Numbered from the stretch's first letter, positions 1-9,041 are shown. The stretch is 64,000 nucleotides of DNA from Halpernia humi (GCF_900108025.1 NZ_FNUS01000005.1:1-64000); one strand, 5' to 3'. Translations and numbers: made by a program. Notes: a model not told the origin generated them from the sequence alone.

Positions 1-234
1 TAATGTTAAATTTAAGAATAAACAGAGTTTATTTTAATTTAGAAAATTAAGAAAAGGCTATAAAAAATTTATTGAATGAAATTTAAACAGGCTCTAATAA
101 TTTCAAATTCTCGTAATAAGTACCAAAAATTTAGCAAATCTCTCTAATTTGCTCTAAATTTGCAAATCCAAAAAAACTTAAATTAAAGTTTTGATACTTA
201 AGGGAGTTTTATTAGACAAACAGGCATACAAGCA

Positions 235-2079
235 GTGAATATACATAATAAGAAAAAAGTTGTAAGTTTTTTAAAGTATAAAAGAGAGTTCCAAAAATAC
301 GGACTCAAAAAAGTACGCAGTTACGAACTCATCCTGCATTGGCTAAGCAGCAGATTGAGCCGGAGTCAATTTCTTATTCTTTCTGGTATTTTAGTAGGCT
401 GCACGGCAGGTTTAGCAGGCGTTTTACTGAAAACCTTGGTGCATAAAATTCATTTTTGGATTGTAACCAAAGTTCATTTTGAAGATCAAATCTTCTTCTA
501 CGTTGTATTTCCATTCTTAGGAATTGTGCTCACTACAATCATTGTACTGGGTATTTTTAAAGGTAATGACAGAAAAGGAATTGGCGCTATTTTATATGAA
601 ATTGCCCAAAATTCTAGTATTGTTTCATCCGTGAAAATGTACTCTCAAATCATCCAAAGTGCCGTTACCATTGGCTTAGGTGGCTCAGCGGGTCTAGAAA
701 GCCCAATTGCTGTAACAGGCGCAGCGATTGGCTCCAATTTTTCACAAACTTACAGATTGGGCTACAAAGAAAGAACTTTACTTTTGGCTGCGGGTGCTTC
801 TGCTGGTATCGCTTCTGCATTTAATGCGCCAATTGCTGGGATTATGTTTGCTTTTGAAATTCTTTTAACAGGTGTGGTTTTTTCAGATTTTATTCCACTT
901 GTGGTGGCGGCCGTTTGCGGGAGTTTACTTTCGAGAATTTTATTGCAAGAAGATGTATTGTTTCACTTTTATGCAAGAAATTCTTTTGATTACCACAATA
1001 TTCTTTATTATCTAATTTTAGGCATTGCTGCAGGATTTTATGCTCGGTATTTTGTTTTAATATACATCAAAACCGAACATTTTGTAAAGAGTTTCAAAAT
1101 TTCGCGTTTAAGAAAAGCGATGATTGGCGGTGCGGCACTTTCATTATTGTGTGTGCTTTTACCACCACTTTTTGGTGAAGGTTATGACACTTTAAAAACG
1201 CTTACGAATGGTGAAACAACGGGAATAATTGAGCATAGTTTTTTTGGCTATTTTAATTTAGGTAGTTGGACGGTTATTATTTTTCTAGCGTTGGTTTGTG
1301 TTTTAAAAGCATTTGCAACATCCATCACAATTTTTAGCGGTGGTAACGGTGGGAATTTTGCACCTTCGCTTTTTGCAGGTGGAACTTTAGGATTTTTATT
1401 TGCATTGATTTGTAAACAATTTGGCTTAACAGACGTCCCAACAAGCAATTTAGTACTCGCAGGAATGGCAGCAGTGATGAGTGGCGTTCTATATGCGCCA
1501 TTAACTGCAATTTTTCTAATAGCAGAATCCAGCCAAGGTTATGATTTATTTCTACCATTAATGATAGTTTCTGTCATTTCTTATTTAATGGCGCGATGGT
1601 TTTCACCAGTAAATCCAGATTTACAACCTATGGTAGAACAGGGAAAAATTTTTACTAACGAGCACGATAATAATTTGGTTTATTCCCTGCATTTACGAGA
1701 TTTCATCGATCATCAATCTCAAACAATAAAAGCAGATGCGCCCATTTCGGAATTATTTGAATTAATAAAAAATGGCAAGAAAAATATTTTCGCAGTTGTT
1801 GATGACGAAAGTTCCTTACAAGGTGTACTCACTATGGACGACGTACGACCATATCTTTTCAACCCAGATGAAGAAATGCATACAAACATTCACCATATAA
1901 TGAAAGCGCCGCCTGCCACTGTACATTTAAGCGATAATGCGGTCGCCATTCTGAAAACGTTTGATGATACAGGAGCGTGGCATTTGCCAGTGGTAAACGA
2001 AGACGACAGATTTATCGGCTTTATTTCAAAATCTAAAATCTTAACAGGCTATCGCCAACTTTTAAAAGATTATTCTTAA
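235..2079 (+). CDS. ClC-type chloride channel/transporter with C-terminal CBS pair
   Basis: Inner-membrane voltage-gated-chloride-channel family protein of 614 residues. The membrane domain spans roughly residues 45-455 and has many hydrophobic helices. The anion-filter segment GSAGLESP lies near residues 150-157, with Glu155 in the place of the gating glutamate. The second family motif FNAPIAG-FAFE ends at Glu208; the residue after it, where proton-coupled members carry the internal glutamate, is Ile, so channel-like behaviour is possible (inference). Two CBS domains follow, about residues 500-610, usually nucleotide-sensing. The start is GTG at 235, since no ATG occurs before the first conserved helix. 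It stands alone with 234 bases before it in which I see no gene. Confidence 0.9.
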   Translation: MNIHNKKKVVSFLKYKREFQKYGLKKVRSYELILHWLSSRLSRSQFLILSGILVGCTAGLAGVLLKTLVHKIHFWIVTKVHFEDQIFFYVVFPFLGIVLTTIIVLGIFKGNDRKGIGAILYEIAQNSSIVSSVKMYSQIIQSAVTIGLGGSAGLESPIAVTGAAIGSNFSQTYRLGYKERTLLLAAGASAGIASAFNAPIAGIMFAFEILLTGVVFSDFIPLVVAAVCGSLLSRILLQEDVLFHFYARNSFDYHNILYYLILGIAAGFYARYFVLIYIKTEHFVKSFKISRLRKAMIGGAALSLLCVLLPPLFGEGYDTLKTLTNGETTGIIEHSFFGYFNLGSWTVIIFLALVCVLKAFATSITIFSGGNGGNFAPSLFAGGTLGFLFALICKQFGLTDVPTSNLVLAGMAAVMSGVLYAPLTAIFLIAESSQGYDLFLPLMIVSVISYLMARWFSPVNPDLQPMVEQGKIFTNEHDNNLVYSLHLRDFIDHQSQTIKADAPISELFELIKNGKKNIFAVVDDESSLQGVLTMDDVRPYLFNPDEEMHTNIHHIMKAPPATVHLSDNAVAILKTFDDTGAWHLPVVNEDDRFIGFISKSKILTGYRQLLKDYS

Positions 2080-2215
2080 TTAATTTTAGTTTTTATCTAA
2101 AAAATTCTACAAAAAAATTTTTTATTTTTATAGAATCTCGCCAATTTCTGATGAGAAGAATCGGCCTTGTTTTAGGACGGGATCACAGAGCGGCGTTTTA
2201 AATATAAATACAAAA

Positions 2216-2246
2216 AAAAATCTTTCAATAAAATTGAAAGATTTTT
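2216..2246 (-). terminator. Rho-independent terminator of the tRNA-Asp transcript
   Basis: A 13-bp perfect stem (AAAAATCTTTCAA against TTGAAAGATTTTT) with a 5-base loop lies directly after the tRNA 3' end on the minus strand and runs into a T tract (2212-2216). Confidence 0.75.
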
Positions 2247-2247
2247 G

Positions 2248-2321
2248 CGATCCGGACGGGACTCGAACCCGCGACCTCCGCCGTGACAGGGCGGCATTCT
2301 AACCAGCTGAACTACCGGATC
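2248..2321 (-). tRNA. tRNA-Asp (anticodon GTC)
   Basis: On the minus strand a 7-bp acceptor stem (GATCCGG with CCGGATC), a D arm with AGCTGGTTAGA, the anticodon loop CTGTCAC giving GTC, and a T arm with GGTTCGAGTCC are all visible. The discriminator base is G at 2248. The CCA end is not encoded. The rest of the 2080-2447 gap holds only the two terminators listed and no gene. Confidence 0.96.
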
Positions 2322-2392
2322 AAAAAATAAAAGTATTACCTGTTATTTGATGACTGCAAAAGTACACAATTCTTGCAAAACTGCAAATAAAA

Positions 2393-2427
2393 AACAAAAA
2401 AAATGCTTCCCAATATTGGAAAGCATT
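2393..2427 (-). terminator. Terminator after trxA
   Basis: On the minus strand AATGCTTTCC pairs with GGAAGCATT around a short loop and is followed by eight T residues. It begins about 20 bases past the thioredoxin stop codon. Confidence 0.7.
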
Positions 2428-2447
2428 CATTATCAGTGTTATTTTTT

Positions 2448-2765
2448 TTATAAATGTGCAGATAGTTTTCCAGCTATCACTTCTTTTGGCGATACACCTA
2501 CTAATTTATCTACTACTTCACCGTTTTTAAAAATCAAAACGGTTGGTATATTTCGAATTCCGTAATCCATAGAAATTTGTTGGTTGTTGTCTACATCCAC
2601 TTTTCCTACGATCGCTTTTCCTTCGAAATCGTTTGCGATTTCTTCTACGATTGGGCCGAGCATTCTACAAGGACCGCACCATGCTGCCCAAAAATCTACC
2701 AAAACTGGTTTGTCTGAATTTAATACTGTTTCTTGAAAAGATTGGTCTGTTATTTCTAAAGCCAT
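2448..2765 (-). CDS. trxA: Thioredoxin
   Basis: Cytosolic disulfide reductase of 105 residues, the normal length for thioredoxin 1. The redox motif WCGPC places the active cysteines at residues 30 and 33, preceded by VLVDFWAAW. The cis-proline segment IPTVLIFKNGE is present near residue 75. It has no signal peptide. It lies 70 bases after the cysteine desulfurase stop and ends at its own terminator, so it is probably transcribed alone or from a promoter in that gap. Confidence 0.97.
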   Translation of the reverse strand: MALEITDQSFQETVLNSDKPVLVDFWAAWCGPCRMLGPIVEEIANDFEGKAIVGKVDVDNNQQISMDYGIRNIPTVLIFKNGEVVDKLVGVSPKEVIAGKLSAHL

Positions 2766-2835
2766 TTTATTTATTTTAAAATTAATGCTACAAATTTAAT
2801 CATTTTATAATAGAAAGCACGAAACTAAATCTATA

Positions 2836-4002
2836 CTAACTATTTACTTTTTCTATCTGATGACTTTCAAAAATATTTTTTAAAACTTCACAAAATCTAT
2901 CAATTTCGCTTTCCGTAGTTGTATGGCAAAATGAAATTCTAAGTGGCGTGCCATTTTCCATCTCATCTTCATCTAAAACCATCATCATTACCATAGAAGG
3001 CTTTGTTGCGCCAGAAGAACACGCGCTTCCTTGCGAAATTGCAATTCCTTCCATATCCAATTTTAAACCAATCATAGGATCATTAAATGGCAAAAGCGCG
3101 CTCAAAACGGTAAAAAGACTTCTATCTTCTTCAGCACTTCTACCGTTAAATTTTATTCCAGGTATATTTTCTGAAAGTTTTTTGATGGTATAATTTTTAA
3201 TTTTTTGAATGTGAGATTGGTATTCTTGCAAATGATTCATCACCAATTCTAAAGCTTTTCCTAAGCCTACAATGCCTACTACATTTTCAGTTCCAGCGCG
3301 CATTGTTCGTTCTTGTGGACCGCCAGTAATAATACCTTTTAAACCAGAAGATTTCCTTACAAAAGCAAAACCACTTCCTTTTGGGCCGTGAAATTTATGA
3401 GCGCTACAAGAGGCAAAATCTATATCAATCGCCGAAAAATCTAAATCTAAATGGCCAATCGTTTGCACGGTATCTGAATGAAAAAGCGCATTGTGTTTTT
3501 TACAAATTTCGCCTACTTTTTTTAAATCTAATAAATTACCAATTTCATTATTGGCGTGCATCAAACTCACCAGCGTTTTTTTGTCAGATTTACCTAAAGC
3601 CTCGTCTAACTGGTCTAAATCTATGTCGCCTTTTTTATTGGGTCTTAAATAAACCACTTCTACACCAAATAATTTCTTTAATTCTTGAGTACTTTCTGCG
3701 ACACATTTATGCTCCAAAGGCGAAGTAATAATCCGCTGAACACCCAAATGATGCACGCAAGATTTCAAAATCATATTGTTAGATTCGGTACCACAAGATG
3801 TAAAAATAATTTCTGATGGACTTACTTTTAGATAAGTTGCGGCTTCGCGACGTACTTTTTCAATTAATGTTTTTGCAGCCTGCCCAAAACTGTGCGTGGA
3901 CGAAGGATTTCCATAATTAATGTTCATTACATCCACCATTGCATCTATCACTTCTGGCGCAAGTGCAGTAGTTGCGGCATTATCTAAGTATATTTTATCC
4001 AT
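2836..4002 (-). CDS. Cysteine desulfurase (IscS/NifS type)
   Basis: PLP-dependent enzyme of 388 residues that takes sulfur from L-cysteine for Fe-S cluster or thiolation pathways. Residues YLDNAATT open the protein. The PLP-binding lysine is Lys203 in CSAHKFHGPKG, and the persulfide-carrying cysteine is Cys328 in QGSACSSG. The long Cys-containing loop fits class I (IscS/NifS) and not SufS. No iscU, iscR or suf gene lies next to it, so its sulfur acceptor cannot be named from context. The start ATG gives MDKIYLDNAATT, as usual for the family. Confidence 0.93.
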   Translation of the reverse strand: MDKIYLDNAATTALAPEVIDAMVDVMNINYGNPSSTHSFGQAAKTLIEKVRREAATYLKVSPSEIIFTSCGTESNNMILKSCVHHLGVQRIITSPLEHKCVAESTQELKKLFGVEVVYLRPNKKGDIDLDQLDEALGKSDKKTLVSLMHANNEIGNLLDLKKVGEICKKHNALFHSDTVQTIGHLDLDFSAIDIDFASCSAHKFHGPKGSGFAFVRKSSGLKGIITGGPQERTMRAGTENVVGIVGLGKALELVMNHLQEYQSHIQKIKNYTIKKLSENIPGIKFNGRSAEEDRSLFTVLSALLPFNDPMIGLKLDMEGIAISQGSACSSGATKPSMVMMMVLDEDEMENGTPLRISFCHTTTESEIDRFCEVLKNIFESHQIEKVNS

Positions 4003-4094
4003 TGGAAAGAATTTTTTAATTAAAATAAATGAAATTTAAAACATAAATTTCATCTTACGAAGTTAAGCATATTAAAAATTTTAGCATCGAAAAT

Positions 4095-4682
4095 TTAGTG
4101 AAAAAATTCGTAGTGGCCTTCGTTTACAAAATCTAGCATTGCTCTATCGCCTTCAGTATCACCAAAGGCAATACTTTTATCAAATTTTTTATCTTTTATT
4201 TCTTCTCGTATTCGGCGTACTTTCTCTTTGCCGTTGCAATTTGCACCTTTAAATTTTCCCATAAAAATACCATCTTTAAAAAGGGCTTCGGTTGCAATAA
4301 GTTTCATATTAAATTTATCTGCAAATGGTTTTACCCAAATATCTAAAGATGCGCTTACAATATAACTTTCGCTTAAATCCCGATTAATATTTTTAATAAA
4401 CTCCAACGCATTTTCCCGGATTAATGAGGGATAATTTTCTTCAAAAAAAGACTGTGCTTTTTCTTCTAAAAAACTTTTTGTGTGGCCTTTTAAAATTGAT
4501 GCAATAAAGTGGCGCTTCACATTTTCTGCTTTTGCCAATTTTAATTTTAGCAATGAAAACAATGGGAGATGAAGAACAAACTGTTTTGCAAAACGAAATT
4601 TATCACAATGTTTCAAAAACATAAACATCGTGTCGTGCTTGGTAAGCGTGCCATCAAAATCAAAAAAATAAAGTTTCTTCAT
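4095..4682 (-). CDS. HAD-superfamily (IB) phosphatase of the DprE-like cluster
   Basis: Protein of 195 residues with all four HAD motifs: DFDGTLTKHD (nucleophile Asp8 and Asp10), SAS near residue 110, the motif-III lysine in NGKEKV, and FGDTEGDRAML near residue 175. The insert resembles phosphoserine-phosphatase-like subfamily IB. Its stop-side partner begins at the same base (4682), so it is translationally coupled to the SDR gene. Inference: in this cluster it would remove the 5-phosphate from polyprenyl-phosphoryl-5-phosphoribose, the step that a PAP2-type enzyme (Rv3807c) is assigned in mycobacteria. A general housekeeping phosphatase is the alternative. Confidence 0.85.
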   Translation of the reverse strand: MKKLYFFDFDGTLTKHDTMFMFLKHCDKFRFAKQFVLHLPLFSLLKLKLAKAENVKRHFIASILKGHTKSFLEEKAQSFFEENYPSLIRENALEFIKNINRDLSESYIVSASLDIWVKPFADKFNMKLIATEALFKDGIFMGKFKGANCNGKEKVRRIREEIKDKKFDKSIAFGDTEGDRAMLDFVNEGHYEFFH

Positions 4683-5407
4683 TAGAGTTTTAGTTTTTTA
4701 AATATAAATTCTGGAATATTTCTAATAATTGCCATTATGAAAAACCAAATTGGCAAAACATAAACTACATTTTTTTTGTTTTTATAAGCCTTGTAAATAC
4801 AATCTGCGGCTTGTTTTGGGCTTGCGGTTAATTTTGGATTTAATGGTAAACCTTCCGTCATTTTTGTTGCCACAAAACCAGGTTTTACTGTTAAAACGTG
4901 GACTTTTTTTGAGAATAAATAATTCCTCAAACCACTTAAATAGGCTGTTAATCCGGCTTTTGCACTGCCATAAATGAAATTACTTTGCCGACCTCTTTCA
5001 CCAGCAACAGAAGATAAAACAATTATAGTTCCGGCCCTTTTGGTTTCCATTTTTTGGGCAAAATAATTAATCAGCGTAATTAATTTAGCGTAATTAATAT
5101 TGATAATACTTTCTGTATTTTTTAAATTATATAAAGCATTTTCAGAATCTTCACCTAAAAAGCCCGTCGCGCAAAATAGCAAATCTGAACTGATGTAATC
5201 TAACTTTTCAAAACTAACTTCTTTGAGTAAATCAAAATGTACCACTTCGCAATGTTGCAAGTATTTCACATCAATATGTTTTACAAATCTTTCGGTAATT
5301 TCAGGGTTTGAAGTGAGTAAAAAAATAGTGGAATACCTTTTACCTTCTGCTAAAATTCTTTCTACAAAAGCCTGCGCAATCTCCGAATTGGCTCCTAAAA
5401 CTATCAT
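4682..5407 (-). CDS. SDR oxidoreductase, DprE2-like (polyprenylphosphoryl-2-keto-ribose reductase)
   Basis: NAD(P)H-dependent short-chain dehydrogenase of 241 residues. The nucleotide motif is GANSEIA at residues 5-11, and the catalytic residues are Ser132/133 with Tyr146 and Lys150 (YGSAKAG). Features shared with mycobacterial DprE2 go beyond the SDR fold: the SSVAGERGRQSNFIYGS stretch, the ATGFLGE segment, and a hydrophobic C-terminus ending IRNIPEFIFKKL, which probably tethers it to the membrane. DprE2 reduces the 2-keto intermediate made by DprE1 to the arabinose epimer. It abuts the HAD gene (one-base overlap) and lies 89 bases after the DprE1-like gene. Confidence 0.9.
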   Translation of the reverse strand: MIVLGANSEIAQAFVERILAEGKRYSTIFLLTSNPEITERFVKHIDVKYLQHCEVVHFDLLKEVSFEKLDYISSDLLFCATGFLGEDSENALYNLKNTESIININYAKLITLINYFAQKMETKRAGTIIVLSSVAGERGRQSNFIYGSAKAGLTAYLSGLRNYLFSKKVHVLTVKPGFVATKMTEGLPLNPKLTASPKQAADCIYKAYKNKKNVVYVLPIWFFIMAIIRNIPEFIFKKLKL

Positions 5408-5496
5408 TTTTTTAATTTAAAAAAGTGAAACCATTTAATCATATATTTTATAAATACAAATCAATAATTTTTAATCTAATTTCTAAAGTCTAATTT

Positions 5497-6813
5497 CTAA
5501 CATCTGCTTAATATACGTTTTTGCTGCAAAGAATGAAATTTAAAATTTCGTGTATTTTTTAGATAATTGGTGAGTGAAGATTTGCTCATACTGTCTTTTG
5601 CCAAATAAATTTTACCACCATATTCTTCTACAATTTGGTCTAAATCTGCCACCAATTGGGGCAATTTTTTATTGATTTTAAAATCGAGCGCTAAAGTATA
5701 ACCTTCCATGGGAAAGGAATTGTAAGCCTGCGGTGTTGGCGCACCAAATAATTTTAAAACCGCTAAAAAAGAGCCGTTTCCACTTTTGGCGATAGTTTTT
5801 AAAATTTTTCGCATGCCTTCTTTTCCGTTTTCTTTCGGAATTACCAATTGATATTGTATAAAACCATTTTTACCGTAGATTTTATTCCAATCTTTGATGG
5901 CGTCTAAAGGGTAAAAGAAGGTTTCATAATCGGTAAAATTGCTTAATAATTTATTTCTTTGCTTGGCATAAAATAGATAATTAAAAATTTTCACACTCCA
6001 ATGGTTTAAAGCAAAACTAGGGAAAAAGAAAGGAATCGTGGGCGAAAATTTCTTTTTTATCGCGAAAGGTTTGGCTGCAAGTTTTGGGGGTAATTCGGCT
6101 AAAAGTGCGTGTTCGCCGCGCAACATAATGGAGCGACCAATATTTTGGCCTTTTTGCAAACAATCTATCCACGCCACTGTGTAACTCCAGTTTTTACTTT
6201 CTTCAAATAAGGTAAATATTTCGTCTAAATTCGTTGCTTTTATGCTTTCTTGTCTAATGTAAGAAGTTTCAATGTTTTTTAATTGAATTTTGGCTGACAA
6301 AATTATGCCCGTTAAACCCATTCCACCGAGGCTTGCCCAAAATAATTCTGCGTTTTCTGTGCGCGAGCAGTTTATGATTTCTGCATTTTCATTAATGATT
6401 TTAAAGGAAAGCAAATAATTGCAAAAAGAACCTTCAATATGATGGTTTTTGCCGTGAATATTGGCTGCAATTGCACCACCTAATGTTACAAATTTAGTCC
6501 CAGGAGAAACATATAAAAAATAGCCTTGTGGCATTGAAATTTCTAAAATATCCGATAATAAAACGCCAGATTCACATTCTAAAATTCCTTTTAACCTATC
6601 AAAACTGATAAATTTATTTAATTTCTTGGTAGAAAAAATATGTTCGCCCAATGCTGCATCGCCGTAGCATCTTCCATTTCCACGGGCAATAACATCATTT
6701 TTAGTATTGATAAATTCTTTTATTTTTGAATAAGATTCTTCAGATTTCACCTCTTTTTCTACGACGGGAAAATTGCCCCAATTGCTTATTTCTCTTTTAA
6801 AATTTCGTTGCAT
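5497..6813 (-). CDS. FAD-linked oxidase, DprE1-like (polyprenylphosphoryl-ribose 2'-oxidase)
   Basis: VAO-type flavoprotein of 438 residues. The FAD-binding half carries RGNGRCYGDAA (about 44-54), PGTKFVTLGGAIAANIHGKNHH (104-125) and SLGGMGLTGI. The C-terminal half keeps the DprE1 signatures FFYPLDAIKDWN (299-310), GFIQYQLVIP and KLFG. Known DprE1 oxidises the 2'-OH of decaprenyl-phosphoryl-ribose. The cysteine attacked by benzothiazinone drugs in the mycobacterial enzyme (Cys387) aligns with Ala375 here (GYTLALDF). It overlaps the UbiA-family gene by 17 bases, so the two are co-translated. The C-terminus is somewhat shorter than in mycobacteria. Confidence 0.92.
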   Translation of the reverse strand: MQRNFKREISNWGNFPVVEKEVKSEESYSKIKEFINTKNDVIARGNGRCYGDAALGEHIFSTKKLNKFISFDRLKGILECESGVLLSDILEISMPQGYFLYVSPGTKFVTLGGAIAANIHGKNHHIEGSFCNYLLSFKIINENAEIINCSRTENAELFWASLGGMGLTGIILSAKIQLKNIETSYIRQESIKATNLDEIFTLFEESKNWSYTVAWIDCLQKGQNIGRSIMLRGEHALLAELPPKLAAKPFAIKKKFSPTIPFFFPSFALNHWSVKIFNYLFYAKQRNKLLSNFTDYETFFYPLDAIKDWNKIYGKNGFIQYQLVIPKENGKEGMRKILKTIAKSGNGSFLAVLKLFGAPTPQAYNSFPMEGYTLALDFKINKKLPQLVADLDQIVEEYGGKIYLAKDSMSKSSLTNYLKNTRNFKFHSLQQKRILSRC

Positions 6814-7696
6814 CGTAATAATAAATTAGAAGTAAAAAAGTGATAACCCAGAGAACAATTGTAACCTGAATGTAATGATCTTTATATATGATTTTGGTAG
6901 GAGATTCTGTTTTGTTATAAACCAATGTTTGCTGCAAATACCGCAAAAAAGCAAAAACAACAAAAATAACAGTGTAGAAAACCGGTGGATGAAAGCGTTG
7001 CTGAACTTCTGAGGAAAGCGTAAACATTAAATAACAAACAATTGCAAGCGTCACAGAAATCGAAAGTGCGATATCTGCAAACTGAACATTATAGCCATCT
7101 AAAGATTTTCTGGTTTTTCCTGAAATTTGTGCGTTGATGAGTTCGCCACGTCTTTTGCCAATGGCCAAAACTAGGGCAAGAACGAAGGTTAATAAAATAG
7201 CCCATTGTGAGGTGTAAATTTGCGTAATAGTACCACCTGCTAAAAGACGCAAAACGAAACCTATTGCAATAATGCAAACATCGATTATAGCGATGTGCTT
7301 TAATTTGAAAGTATAGGCTATATTTAAAACGATGTAAAACCCGATGACTAAAATAAAAAGCCAGATATTTTCGTAAAAATACCAATGCCCAAAAAAGAGC
7401 AAGGAAAGGTTAATTAAGAATAATACAGCCAAGATATAAAGCCCTTTTACTTTAGAAATTGCACCACTGGCCAAAGGTCTGTTTTTTTTCTGTGGATGTT
7501 TTTTATCTTGTTCTACATCGCAATAATCATTGATAACATATATAGAACTGGCCGCTAAAGAAAAAACTACAAAAGCAAAAATACTTTTTAGCAGTAAATC
7601 TCCATTCATTACATTTCCAGAAAAAAAGAGCGGCGCAAAAACAAAAAGATTTTTCACCCATTGCTCTAACCGAAGTAGTTTTAAATATTTTAGCAT
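6797..7696 (-). CDS. UbiA-family prenyltransferase, polyprenyl-phosphate phosphoribosyltransferase-like
   Basis: Integral membrane protein of 299 residues with about eight or nine helices. The first aspartate motif is NDYCDVEQD at residues 56-64 followed by KNRPLASG (71-78), and the second is YTFKLKH-IIDV with GFVLRLLAGG (128-154). These sequences match the DPPR synthase branch (Rv3806c), which moves phosphoribose from PRPP to decaprenyl phosphate, more closely than the quinone or heme branches of UbiA. It is the first gene of the four-gene minus-strand cluster. The preceding OmpA gene ends in a terminator, so a promoter should lie in 7697-7731, but I see no clear TAnnTTTG there. Confidence 0.9.
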   Translation of the reverse strand: MLKYLKLLRLEQWVKNLFVFAPLFFSGNVMNGDLLLKSIFAFVVFSLAASSIYVINDYCDVEQDKKHPQKKNRPLASGAISKVKGLYILAVLFLINLSLLFFGHWYFYENIWLFILVIGFYIVLNIAYTFKLKHIAIIDVCIIAIGFVLRLLAGGTITQIYTSQWAILLTFVLALVLAIGKRRGELINAQISGKTRKSLDGYNVQFADIALSISVTLAIVCYLMFTLSSEVQQRFHPPVFYTVIFVVFAFLRYLQQTLVYNKTESPTKIIYKDHYIQVTIVLWVITFLLLIYYYDATKF

Positions 7697-7731
7697 GGTA
7701 TAAAATGAACTGCGAAAATAACGATTTTAAA

Positions 7732-7756
7732 ATAAAAAAAACTGCCGAAGCAGTTT
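7732..7756 (-). terminator. Terminator after the OmpA-like lipoprotein gene
   Basis: Minus-strand stem AAACTGC-TTCG-GCAGTTT with a classic UUCG tetraloop, followed by T8. It separates the OmpA gene from the UbiA/DprE-like cluster. Confidence 0.85.
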
Positions 7757-7781
7757 CTTTATAAATTCGAAAAATGACTAA

Positions 7782-8474
7782 TTAGTTGCCTTGTTGCGCT
7801 TCTTTTATCATTGTTTCGTTTGCTGTAATCGCGAATTCTACGCGTCTGTTTAAGGCTCTACCAGCATCGGTATCATTTGTGGCAATAGGATCTAACTCGC
7901 CTCTTCCAACTGTTACCATTCTAGAAGCCGCTACACCATTACTCGATAAATAATTTTTTACTGCTTCTGCTCTTTTAGAAGACAATGTCATATTGTAAGA
8001 ATCAGCACCTTTGCTATCTGTATAACCAAAAATATTTATATTGGTGTCTGGATTATTTACCAAAACTGTTGCTAATTTATCAAGATTTGCTTTTGCTTCA
8101 GGCGTTAAATTTGCAGAATCAAAAGCGAAATTCACAGTGTTTTCTCCTAAAGTAATTTTGATACCATCGCCTACTCTTTCTACTTCTGCACCTGGCAAAG
8201 TTTGTTTGATATCTTTGGCTTGTTTATCCATTTTATTACCGATTACATTCCCTGCAACGCCTCCGATTACTCCACCTAAAACAGCACCGAGAGCAGAATT
8301 TTTACCATTACCAATATTATTTCCTAAAATGCCGCCAATTATTGCGCCACCTGCTGCGCCAATTGCAGTTCCTTTTTGCTGATTATTTGCATTCTTGACA
8401 GCATCACAACCTGTAAGTAAAAAACTTGCAGAAAGAAATAATGCTGCTACATTTGTTTTATTGAATATTTTCAT
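7782..8474 (-). CDS. OmpA-family lipoprotein with glycine-zipper segment
   Basis: Outer-membrane lipoprotein of 230 residues. The signal peptide ends in a lipobox LLTGC (Cys23). Residues about 35-90 are a glycine-zipper domain rich in GxxxG patterns (GAAGGAIIGGILG, GGVIGGVAG). Residues about 110-220 form an OmpA C-terminal peptidoglycan-binding domain with FAFDSANLTPEA, the conserved GYTDSKG, and the arginine-rich end NRRVEF. It probably anchors the outer membrane to peptidoglycan, like YiaD of E. coli. It is transcribed alone or with the lipocalin-like gene 25 bases upstream. Confidence 0.92.
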   Translation of the reverse strand: MKIFNKTNVAALFLSASFLLTGCDAVKNANNQQKGTAIGAAGGAIIGGILGNNIGNGKNSALGAVLGGVIGGVAGNVIGNKMDKQAKDIKQTLPGAEVERVGDGIKITLGENTVNFAFDSANLTPEAKANLDKLATVLVNNPDTNINIFGYTDSKGADSYNMTLSSKRAEAVKNYLSSNGVAASRMVTVGRGELDPIATNDTDAGRALNRRVEFAITANETMIKEAQQGN

Positions 8475-8499
8475 AATTTTTTAATTTTTAATATTAATT

Positions 8500-8988
8500 T
8501 TATTTCATTCCCGTTCTTTGGAAATTATAAGTCACTTGAACATTTTTACCATCAAATGGAATATTTTGTTGCAAACTAAATTGGTCTGTAGATTGGTTTA
8601 CAATATCTAGAGAATAGCCCGCAGTTACATTTTTCGCTTTCACACCATCTTGCATTTTTTTAAACATGAATTGATTGTTGCTGGTAAAATCAATTTTTAT
8701 AGGTTGGTTTACGCTTGGGCAATCGCCACCGCCATTTAAAGTGTAAGCGCCAGAATAATTATTTGGTATAAACCTCCAGTGGCTTCCGATAAAGCAAGAC
8801 GCATCTGCATTTTCATCAAATGGCTTTATTTTGTAAGATTTATCGTAATCTATACTGGTGATATCCCAGTCGCCCTTTAATTTAAGAAATTCAGCACGTT
8901 GGTATTGTGCTGTTTTTGCGTTCTTTACGCTGTTGCAGGATGAAAGGGTTAACAAACCAACAATACCAGCGAGTAGTAATTTTTTCAT
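8500..8988 (-). CDS. Lipocalin-like lipoprotein of unknown function
   Basis: Protein of 162 residues with a lipoprotein signal peptide (LLTLSSC, Cys18). The mature part opens with LKGDWDITSIDYD, the short Gly-x-Trp motif typical of bacterial lipocalin-like domains, and is predicted to be mostly beta strand with the closing strand VQVTYNFQR. No ligand can be inferred. It sits 25 bases upstream of the OmpA lipoprotein gene on the same strand, so the two are likely one transcript and may share the envelope compartment. Confidence 0.8.
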   Translation of the reverse strand: MKKLLLAGIVGLLTLSSCNSVKNAKTAQYQRAEFLKLKGDWDITSIDYDKSYKIKPFDENADASCFIGSHWRFIPNNYSGAYTLNGGGDCPSVNQPIKIDFTSNNQFMFKKMQDGVKAKNVTAGYSLDIVNQSTDQFSLQQNIPFDGKNVQVTYNFQRTGMK

Positions 8989-9041
8989 TATTTAAATTTT
9001 ATTTAAAGATATCATTAAAAAACCGTGCCACAAAATTTAAT

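Noticed and set aside
8041-8382. Plus-strand open frame of 113 codons
   Set aside because: It lies wholly opposite the glycine-zipper and OmpA coding region and is a frame shadow of it.
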